NCBI GenBank assembly: GCA_964449775.1
Contig: CAYVBQ010000013.1
Location: 30,897 to 94,896 of the forward strand
Reading direction: 5' to 3'
Length of the DNA: 64,000 nt
DNA from: Fen-1258 sp964449775
Lineage (GTDB): Bacteria; Bacteroidota; Ignavibacteria; Ignavibacteriales; Melioribacteraceae
The notes beneath the pieces are model-generated. The model saw nothing but the letters and a program-made list of their open reading frames with translations, did not search any database and was not told the origin of the DNA. Positions 51,384-58,739 of the stretch are shown here, piece by piece (positions within the stretch are counted from its first letter, which is position 1; each line of letters starts with the position of its first letter). A program made the translations under genes and the position numbers.

Positions 51384-52859
51384 ATGAAAAATCAACTATT
51401 CGAAAATCTTAAAAGGTACCACTTCGAGTTTAAGCACTTAACCGTGCTTTTTATCGGATTGATAATTTTTCAGCTTGTTCTTTCTTACGTGCATAAAGCA
51501 TCGCTTCACAGCTTTGTAGAGAATACACAGGAGTGGTTCCAAAAACACTCAGCCGAGAGATTTGCGAATCTGAGCACAACAACTCTTGAACTTCTTTTGG
51601 AAACTTCGAAGTTAAATACACCTGTAAATGAAACAGATAAGCGTAGGATCATTCAATTTTTCGATATTATTCTTAATCAGCAAATTCTACAGCAGAATGT
51701 TGAGGAGATCTGCTTGCTTGTAAATGATGGTAAAAAAATTCGTGCTATTGATGACGGACGCATTCTCTTTTCATTTATCTTCAATCAGAAGATTGACCTA
51801 CCGGATGCAACCGAACGGCATAGACAAGCAATTAAGCTTTACGATAGTATTAAAACAGAGCTTATGAATAAAGAACAGATAATAAACGTGTTAAGTGATA
51901 AACAAACCTATCACCTATTTGTCCCCTTCGTTCCCAGCGGTGAATTTGTTGGCGCCCTTTATATGCGCAATACTGCCGATATTTCTTTCATACAGCGCGA
52001 AATTGTTTCTAACTACGAAGAGACATCTCTAATTTATTCGGCACTCTTTTTACTCGGCTTATTGGCGATGTATTACATCTCAACTTATACGGTAAAAGAA
52101 CGGGACGAAACTCAAAAACTATTATTTGAAGAACATGAAAGCAGCATTAAACAAGTGATTGAACATGATAAGGAAGCAATGTTTACAAAACGCATTTACC
52201 ATACTCATCATAAAGCTGAAAAGGTAATGGGTTTTATTAAAGATGATCTCAGAATGCTCTCGCCGGAAAATATTAACGATATTAAATACCGTGTTTCCCG
52301 TTACTCCAATTTTATTTCACGCGTAATATATGATATGAAATGGTATGATCCACCGGTTCAAACAATTCGCAATGCGGCATTCAAAACGGAGCTGAATGAC
52401 GTAATACGTTTCATTGTAGAAAATATTTTTAACAGAACAGCGTGCAAATCAGGAGCGTTCGAAATAAAACTGAATTTAGATGGAACAATTCCTCCTCTCA
52501 GTATAAATGAATTTGTTGTTTGGGAGGTGATTGAACCTTTGATCCAAAATAGTATTGATCATGGAGGCGACATTGAATTAATTATAAATATAGAAACAAA
52601 GTATAATTCTGAAACTAATAGTACAACACTAGTCATCTCTGATAATGGTCCCGGAATTCTTCCCGAACTTATAGAGAAAGATGAATTTGGTGTTAAAAAA
52701 TTGTTTCTGGAAAACGTTTCAACAAAAACAGAAGGACAATCATCGGGATATGGATGTTATATTGCTTATGAGATATCTAAGCAAAGATGCGGCTGGAGTA
52801 TAGACGTTGAAAATCTTGAGAGTCGCGGATGCAAATTCACAATTGGAATTCCACATTAA
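51384..52859 (+). CDS. Membrane sensor histidine kinase, divergent H-box
   Basis: A 491-residue kinase. Membrane segments at about 19-37 and 215-235 bracket a ~175-residue periplasmic sensor domain. The HATPase domain is clear: N-box EPLIQNSIDHGG, G1 ISDNGPGI, G2 SSGYGCYIAYEI. The phosphoacceptor region is unusual: no HELRTPL-type motif, but IYHTHHKAEKVMGF (H273, H275, H276) sits where it is expected. It should pair with the regulator 18 bp downstream and take input from the binding protein upstream. Confidence 0.85.
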   Translation: MKNQLFENLKRYHFEFKHLTVLFIGLIIFQLVLSYVHKASLHSFVENTQEWFQKHSAERFANLSTTTLELLLETSKLNTPVNETDKRRIIQFFDIILNQQILQQNVEEICLLVNDGKKIRAIDDGRILFSFIFNQKIDLPDATERHRQAIKLYDSIKTELMNKEQIINVLSDKQTYHLFVPFVPSGEFVGALYMRNTADISFIQREIVSNYEETSLIYSALFLLGLLAMYYISTYTVKERDETQKLLFEEHESSIKQVIEHDKEAMFTKRIYHTHHKAEKVMGFIKDDLRMLSPENINDIKYRVSRYSNFISRVIYDMKWYDPPVQTIRNAAFKTELNDVIRFIVENIFNRTACKSGAFEIKLNLDGTIPPLSINEFVVWEVIEPLIQNSIDHGGDIELIINIETKYNSETNSTTLVISDNGPGILPELIEKDEFGVKKLFLENVSTKTEGQSSGYGCYIAYEISKQRCGWSIDVENLESRGCKFTIGIPH

Positions 52860-52877
52860 GTTTTATCGGAGAAGAAA

Positions 52878-54338
52878 ATGATTTCTGAGGAGCAAATAAA
52901 AGTTTTGTTGATTGAGGATGAAGACTTTGATATGCGAAGAGTTGAAAAAACAATCAAGCCGTTTGAAAATAGAATTAAAATAATTGATGTAGTCTCTGAC
53001 GGTCGTTCTGCAATTGATTTGTTGGACAAGAAAAAGAATTTTTATGATGTAGTGATTATGGATTATCAAATTGCAGGAGGACTACGTGGCGCTCAGCTTA
53101 TTAAAAAAATAAAAGATTGCGATTCGGCTATTCAGATTATCGTTATAACAAAGATGACAATCAATATCACCGATTATGAATTTGCAAACAATTTAATTGA
53201 AGCGGGTGCATTCTGGTATTGTACAAAATATCCAGGGGATATAGAACAATACATCTATCAACCCACCGATTTTATTATGAGTATCTTCAATGCTTATGAG
53301 AGGAAGAAACTCATCAAAGAGAAGCAGAAGTCAAATCAAAAGCTTAACAGAAATGTTGAAGATATTCTTTCCAGCAAAAAGATAATCGGTGTTTCTGCCT
53401 CCATCAAAGAATTAACCGAACAGATTTCAAAATATTCAAATAGTAATGCGCCAATATTAATTACAGGTTCTTCGGGTACCGGAAAAGAATTGGTTGCTTA
53501 CAATATTCATTATAATAGTCCGCGTAAGTATGAAAATTTTGTTCCGATCAATTGCGGAGGCATTCCCGATCAACTTATCGAAAGTGAATTATTCGGTTAT
53601 GAGAAAGGAGCATTTACCGGTGCTGAAAAAAGTAAACCGGGACTTTTTGAGATGGCAAATCACGGTACGATCTTTCTTGATGAGATTTCCGAATTGCCGC
53701 TTTCAGCTCAGGTAAAACTTCTACGTGTTCTACAAGATGGAGAAGTTGAAAAAATTGGTCGGACAGAAAAAATTAAAGTTGATGTTCGAGTAATTTCAGC
53801 AACGAATAGAAACATTGAAGATGAGGTTCGCGAAAAAAGATTCCGGGAAGATCTATTTTACAGGTTAAATGTTGTACCCATTCATGTACCGCCATTACGG
53901 GAGAGGAAAGAAGACATTCAGTACCTTGCAGATTATTTTATGAATGAGTTTTCCATCGACATGGGTAAAGAGATACCTGTGATAACCGAAGAAGCTATGA
54001 AACTCCTGGTAAATTATGAATGGCACGGCAATGTGCGCGAATTAAAAAACCTGATTCAGCGTTTACTCTTCTATGATGAAAAAATTGTTACTCCTCAATT
54101 GATTCAAACTGCATTGGGTAAGCGAGCATCTCTTAATGAAAATTATTTTGCCAATGACGGGTTAAGTTTTATATCGCCTGATGGACTTCAGCCGCTGAAA
54201 TATATGGAAAAGATTTTCAGAGAAAAATATTTCAAGTATATTCGTTTGCAATCGGAGTCTGATGCCGATGCTGCCAAAAAATTAGGTCTTGCACCGCCGA
54301 ACTATTACAGAATGTGCAAAGAGCTTAAGTTGAAATAG
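52878..54338 (+). CDS. NtrC-type sigma-54 response regulator
   Basis: A 486-residue regulator. Receiver domain with acidic pocket E13/D14, phosphoacceptor D62 (VVIMDYQIAGG) and K117. AAA+ domain with Walker A GSSGTGKE (197-204), GAFTGA (244-249) and FLDEISELPL. The Fis-type HTH is near the end (SDADAAKKLGLAPPNYYRMC). It should activate sigma-54 promoters when phosphorylated by the adjacent kinase, likely those of the GH2, SSS and CBM9-protein genes just downstream. Confidence 0.93.
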   Translation: MISEEQIKVLLIEDEDFDMRRVEKTIKPFENRIKIIDVVSDGRSAIDLLDKKKNFYDVVIMDYQIAGGLRGAQLIKKIKDCDSAIQIIVITKMTINITDYEFANNLIEAGAFWYCTKYPGDIEQYIYQPTDFIMSIFNAYERKKLIKEKQKSNQKLNRNVEDILSSKKIIGVSASIKELTEQISKYSNSNAPILITGSSGTGKELVAYNIHYNSPRKYENFVPINCGGIPDQLIESELFGYEKGAFTGAEKSKPGLFEMANHGTIFLDEISELPLSAQVKLLRVLQDGEVEKIGRTEKIKVDVRVISATNRNIEDEVREKRFREDLFYRLNVVPIHVPPLRERKEDIQYLADYFMNEFSIDMGKEIPVITEEAMKLLVNYEWHGNVRELKNLIQRLLFYDEKIVTPQLIQTALGKRASLNENYFANDGLSFISPDGLQPLKYMEKIFREKYFKYIRLQSESDADAAKKLGLAPPNYYRMCKELKLK

Positions 54339-54498
54339 CCATACATATCATCGGTGTAAAATTTTGTTCTGCTTTTGGCAAAGCAGTATCCATTATTAAA
54401 ATCATAACAGATTGTTATCATTCTAATAATCACAATCATTTCTGAGCTCTAAGTTATCCTAATACATTCCAATTTCGAACAATTTTCATTTTGTCTTC

Positions 54499-54513
54499 TG
54501 GTACTCTTTTTGA
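54499..54513 (+). promoter_or_regulatory. Possible sigma-54 -24/-12 site before the GH2 gene
   Basis: TGGTACTCTTTTTGA fits TGGCACN5TTGC with a T for C at -24 and GA instead of GC at -12. It lies 38 bp before the GH2 ATG and 160 bp after the sigma-54 regulator gene. A related CGGTACTATTTTTGT lies at 57023-57037 before the symporter gene. The -12 mismatch keeps this weak. Confidence 0.25.
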
Positions 54514-54551
54514 AAAATAATAGCGCGATTTATAATCAAAAAGAGTTTTCA

Positions 54552-56876
54552 ATGCGCCAACCAATACTTATAATTATTGTCATTCTCATAAATCTGATTT
54601 TAATTGGTAGCAGCATCACATCAGCACAAACCGCCACGTTAGAGCCCACGTTGAGTTTGGTTGATGTTGATGGTATTAAGATTCCATATCAAAATGGATT
54701 TCCGGTTCCTACATTCGAAAAGCAATCCAGAGTTATTATCAATCTTGCAGGTGATTGGAAGAAACAAAGATTTGCTGCCAATGATAATCTATCGTTAGCA
54801 AAGCGTGATGCTGCCGGTTTAGCTAACATTGAAACAGAAGCCGCCAACCGTCATCTTTCCACTTTCGACGATGCATCATGGGAAACCAAAACACTCCCCG
54901 GTGTAGAAAATAAGATGAACACATTTCCAAAACCTCCGGAGTTTTATACCGACGGAATTTGGTATAGAAAGACTTTTAATGTTGATGCAGCAAATGCAGG
55001 CAAATTTGTTAAGCTGATCTTTTATTCCGTCAATTATATCTGCGATGTTTGGATTAACAATCAATATGTTGGTTATCATGAAGGTGGTTATACACCTTTC
55101 GCATTCGATGTATCATCCAAACTAAATTATGGCGGTACGAATACAATTGCCGTGCGCGTTGATAATATTGCATGGAACAGTCGAAATGATATCGTTCCTT
55201 ATACACAATGCGATTGGTTCAACTATTCCGGAATAATTCACGATGTTTATCTTGAAGTTGCTTCTCCCGTTTCAATTGTAAGGACTAATGTTATACCAAT
55301 GGACTTAAATGGAAAATTTGAAACTACAGCCATTCTTTTGAATAAGAAATCTTCTTCATCGACTGTAACCGCATCTATTAAAGTTTATGAGGCTTCTATT
55401 AATCAGAATAATATTCAGTCGGAATTTGCAAAAGAAATTATCGGTAACGAAGTTAGCGTGACAGGCACCGTGCAAAATACAATTGTTGTAGATAATCAAA
55501 ATACTGCGGTTTGGAAAACTGATCTGACCTTAACCAATCCGAAACTATGGAATCCCAAACAACCTAATCTTTATGTTGCTAAAATTACCATTACAGAAAA
55601 CGGAAATGTTGTTGATGAATACTATACCCAATTTGGAATTAGAACAGTCGGAACGAATCAAGGTAAGTTTACACTTAATGATAGGATAATGTTCTTACCC
55701 GGTGTTGCGCGCCATGAAGAACATCCGCTGTATGGAAGAAGTGTCCCGAAGGAGATCATCTATTCGGATCTAAACACAATAAAAAATTTGAATGCTATAT
55801 ATGTGCGAACAGCGCATTATCCCAATCATCCTTATACATATTTAATTGCAGATAGATTAGGTCTTGCGATCATGGAAGAGATTCCTGTCTACTGGTTCGA
55901 TACTTCTGAGTCTTTCAATATCCAAAACAATCTGCGCCACATTCATCAGCAAATGTTTAGAGAAATGGTTTTCAAAGATTATAACAGACCATCGGTGATA
56001 ATGTGGAGTACTTCTAATGAATGTAAAGAAGAAGCCGGCAGATTGGATTATCATAATGTTATTAAGCAAGATTACAAAACAAATTATAACGATGGAAGAT
56101 TACTTACTCAATCGGCAGCGGCAGATAGACCGGGACCTATCGATCCCACTATGTCTCCGCTCGATGTTGCAGGTTGGACAATGTACTTCGGGATTTTTCA
56201 TAAGTTTAACGCGCCTTCACCACGTTTGGAGGAAGCATTCGGTGGAACGTTTGCCTTCCTGAATAACGCAAAAACTGCAAATCATGATAAACCAATCATT
56301 GCAACCGAATTTGGTTACTGGTCGTCTGAAAATGGATCAACTACAAATGAGCAATCGAATTTATTGACCCAAACTTTCAATGCATTTAAGCTTCATACGC
56401 CTTATAATATATATGGCGATGCCAACCCAAACGGATTTCTAATGGGAGCTACCTGGTGGTGCGTTTTCGATTGGTACCAGTACAAGTCGAATGGATATCA
56501 AACAATGGGTTTGATCTCGATGGATCGCCAAACTGAAAAACCGGTTGCCGCCAATTTAAGAAGCACATACCTTCCGTATGCTTCCAAAGATGGTTTGAGT
56601 GTAAGTGTTGAAGAAAACCAAACAGAAAAATTGCCGACTGAATTTCGATTGGAACAGAATTACCCAAATCCGTTTAATCCGGGAACAACAATTCAATACA
56701 CAATTCCATCCGTAGAGACTCGCCGCGGCGAGTCTTTACAACATGTTATTTTAAAAGTTTATGATATGCTTGGGCGTGAAGTTGCAACTCTTGTGAATGA
56801 AGTTCAGCCGGCTGGAATTCATCATTCTCCATTCTCCATTCCGAATTGCCAAGCGGCATATATTTTTACAAATTAA
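54552..56876 (+). CDS. GH2-family glycosidase with a frame-broken T9SS domain
   Basis: About 774 residues from the ATG at 54552 (a TTG at 54510 is also in frame). Signal peptide ends TSAQ. GH2 parts: sugar-binding jelly-roll (TDGIWYRKTFNVDA, VWINNQYVGYHEGGYTPFAF), immunoglobulin-like domain, and TIM barrel with MWSTSNECKEE (acid/base E) and IIATEFGYWS (nucleophile E); related to beta-galactosidases and beta-glucuronidases. The sorting domain starts normally (NYPNPFNPGTTI) but contains a palindrome (56712-56739) and three heptamers (56823-56843), after which the frame is lost. The proper end (LPSGIYFYKL to KKMLLLK) is in another frame, stopping at 56923. Confidence 0.85.
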   Translation: MRQPILIIIVILINLILIGSSITSAQTATLEPTLSLVDVDGIKIPYQNGFPVPTFEKQSRVIINLAGDWKKQRFAANDNLSLAKRDAAGLANIETEAANRHLSTFDDASWETKTLPGVENKMNTFPKPPEFYTDGIWYRKTFNVDAANAGKFVKLIFYSVNYICDVWINNQYVGYHEGGYTPFAFDVSSKLNYGGTNTIAVRVDNIAWNSRNDIVPYTQCDWFNYSGIIHDVYLEVASPVSIVRTNVIPMDLNGKFETTAILLNKKSSSSTVTASIKVYEASINQNNIQSEFAKEIIGNEVSVTGTVQNTIVVDNQNTAVWKTDLTLTNPKLWNPKQPNLYVAKITITENGNVVDEYYTQFGIRTVGTNQGKFTLNDRIMFLPGVARHEEHPLYGRSVPKEIIYSDLNTIKNLNAIYVRTAHYPNHPYTYLIADRLGLAIMEEIPVYWFDTSESFNIQNNLRHIHQQMFREMVFKDYNRPSVIMWSTSNECKEEAGRLDYHNVIKQDYKTNYNDGRLLTQSAAADRPGPIDPTMSPLDVAGWTMYFGIFHKFNAPSPRLEEAFGGTFAFLNNAKTANHDKPIIATEFGYWSSENGSTTNEQSNLLTQTFNAFKLHTPYNIYGDANPNGFLMGATWWCVFDWYQYKSNGYQTMGLISMDRQTEKPVAANLRSTYLPYASKDGLSVSVEENQTEKLPTEFRLEQNYPNPFNPGTTIQYTIPSVETRRGESLQHVILKVYDMLGREVATLVNEVQPAGIHHSPFSIPNCQAAYIFTN
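56712..56739. repeat. GTAGAGAC palindrome inside a T9SS sorting domain
   Basis: GTAGAGACTCGCCGCGGCGA followed by GTCTTTAC, a near-perfect hairpin. It adds VETRRGESL to the sorting domain in frame. A variant lies between genes at 7637. Confidence 0.75.
56823..56843. repeat. CATTCTC heptamer tract setting the reading frame
   Basis: Units CATTCTC, CATTCTC, CATTCCG in series. As the unit is 7 bp, each gain or loss shifts the frame. Adding one unit would bring the conserved end of the sorting domain (LPSGIYFYKL) back in frame. Confidence 0.75.
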
Positions 56877-57048
56877 CCACTGATAAATATTCCTTAACGA
56901 AGAAGATGCTACTTCTTAAATAACTTATCAAATTAATAACCGCCGGTTATCAAAATAATAAGTTATCTATAAAAGCCCCTTAGAATTACCGCCAATTTAG
57001 ACGAAATTATCAATTCATCAACGGTACTATTTTTGTTTAGTATTCTCC

Positions 57049-58671
57049 ATGAATAATCCCATCAGCATTTACGATAGTCTGATAATTCTTGTTTACTTTT
57101 TTGCCGTTCTGGGGATTGGACTATACATGCGCAACAGAGATAAAAATTTAACGGATTATTTTCTTGCTGGAAGAAATCTTAGCTGGTTTGCAGTTGGCAT
57201 TTCACTTTTTGCAACCAACATTTCCAGTGAACATTTTATAGGTCTTGCAGGACAGGGTGCGGCACGGGGATTAGCCGTTGCTCAATTTGAATTGATAGCA
57301 ATTTTTCTTTTAATACTTCTTGGATGGTTCATTGCACCTATATATAAAAGAGCCGGAGTTCTAACTACACCCGAATTTTTAGAAAAGAGATTCGATGCTT
57401 CAAGCAGAAAATTTTTCTCAGCACTCTCAATTTTTACTTACGTAATAACCAAAGTGTTGGTTACTCTTTTTGCAGGCGGAATTCTCTTTAACAAAATTTT
57501 TGGATTAAGCATTTTCTCTTCTGCGGTTATTATTGTTCTTCTTACCGGAATTTACTCTTTGGTCGGCGGTTTTTCCGCTGTTGTTCGTACTCAAGTATTC
57601 CAAGGAATTCTTTTGCTTGTAGGAGCATTTTTATTAACAATCTTCAGCTTTAACGAGGTTGGCGGTCTCGCCGGTTTGCGCGAAAGATTACCTGCCGAAC
57701 ATTTTCAGATGTTCAAACCGATGAGCGATCCCGACTTTCCATGGACAGGAATTATTTTTGGTGCACCGATAATAGCATTCTGGTATTGGTGTGCAGATCA
57801 TTACATTGTGCAGCGGGTACTTGGTGCAAAAAGTATCAATGATGCCCGCACCGGAACAATCATAACTTCCTTCCTTAAAATTTTACCACTCTTTATTCTT
57901 GTAATGCCCGGTTTAATTGCCTTTGCGCTCTATCCTGATATAAGAGGTGATGAAGCTTACCCTGTTTTGTTGGCAAGTAATATTCTTCCGGTTGGAATTA
58001 AAGGATTGGTAATAGCAGGATTTTTATCTGCTGTTATGTCATCTCTCTCCGCAGCGTTTAATAGTATTGCCGCTCTATACACAATTGATTTTTATCAACC
58101 AAAACATCCTGAGGCATCGGACAGAACTTTGGTATTGGTTGGAAGAATGGCAACTATAACTACTGTTGTTGTTGTAATTCTGCTGGTTCCATTTGTGAAA
58201 ATTGTCAATTCTCACATCTACATTTTTTTGCAGAGTACTCAGGCATTTATCAGCGCTCCAATAACTGCTGTATTTATTTTAGGATTAACACTTAAAAAAA
58301 TCAACGCTAAGAGTGTTCTTATCTCTCTAATTGCAGGTGAATTTCTTGGTGTCTCCAGATTTCTAATTGAATTTTTGAATAAATCGGGGATGATCAGTAA
58401 TCCGTTTTTGGCTGCTTATGCGCAGATAAATTACTTACACTTTACAATATTTCTTTTCCTCGCAACTTCGTTACTCTTAATCTCTCTCAGTTATATTTTC
58501 CATTATGGAGAAGAATTAAGTTCATCTAAGTTCCATTTTCTTTTTGGTCAAAAATATTCTGATACAGAAGTGACTAACGGTGTTGCGGGTATTCCGCATG
58601 TAAGAGTTAACATTGTTCTATCGGGTTTAATATTAATCTTGACATTGAGTTTGTGGTATTTTTTTGTATAA
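57049..58671 (+). CDS. Sodium/solute symporter (SSS family, SGLT-like)
   Basis: A 540-residue inner-membrane protein with about 14 hydrophobic segments. SSS signs: LTDYFLAGRNLSWFAVGISL, FATNISSEHFIGLAGQGAA, then WYWCADHYIVQRVLGAKSI and AGFLSAVMSSLSAAFNSIAA. The sequence is closest in style to SGLT-like sugar carriers. It would bring the product of the GH2 enzyme into the cell with sodium. Confidence 0.92.
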   Translation: MNNPISIYDSLIILVYFFAVLGIGLYMRNRDKNLTDYFLAGRNLSWFAVGISLFATNISSEHFIGLAGQGAARGLAVAQFELIAIFLLILLGWFIAPIYKRAGVLTTPEFLEKRFDASSRKFFSALSIFTYVITKVLVTLFAGGILFNKIFGLSIFSSAVIIVLLTGIYSLVGGFSAVVRTQVFQGILLLVGAFLLTIFSFNEVGGLAGLRERLPAEHFQMFKPMSDPDFPWTGIIFGAPIIAFWYWCADHYIVQRVLGAKSINDARTGTIITSFLKILPLFILVMPGLIAFALYPDIRGDEAYPVLLASNILPVGIKGLVIAGFLSAVMSSLSAAFNSIAALYTIDFYQPKHPEASDRTLVLVGRMATITTVVVVILLVPFVKIVNSHIYIFLQSTQAFISAPITAVFILGLTLKKINAKSVLISLIAGEFLGVSRFLIEFLNKSGMISNPFLAAYAQINYLHFTIFLFLATSLLLISLSYIFHYGEELSSSKFHFLFGQKYSDTEVTNGVAGIPHVRVNIVLSGLILILTLSLWYFFV

Positions 58672-58739
58672 ATCAAATAACACTTTCAACAAGCGGTTCT
58701 AAATAAATAACAAAGGCACTAAACAAAAGGAGAAGTACT

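Noticed and set aside
57028..57035. TATTTTTG as a Bacteroidota -7 element for the symporter gene
   Set aside because: It fits TAnnTTTG, but there is no TTG at about -33 and it would leave only a few bases before the ATG.
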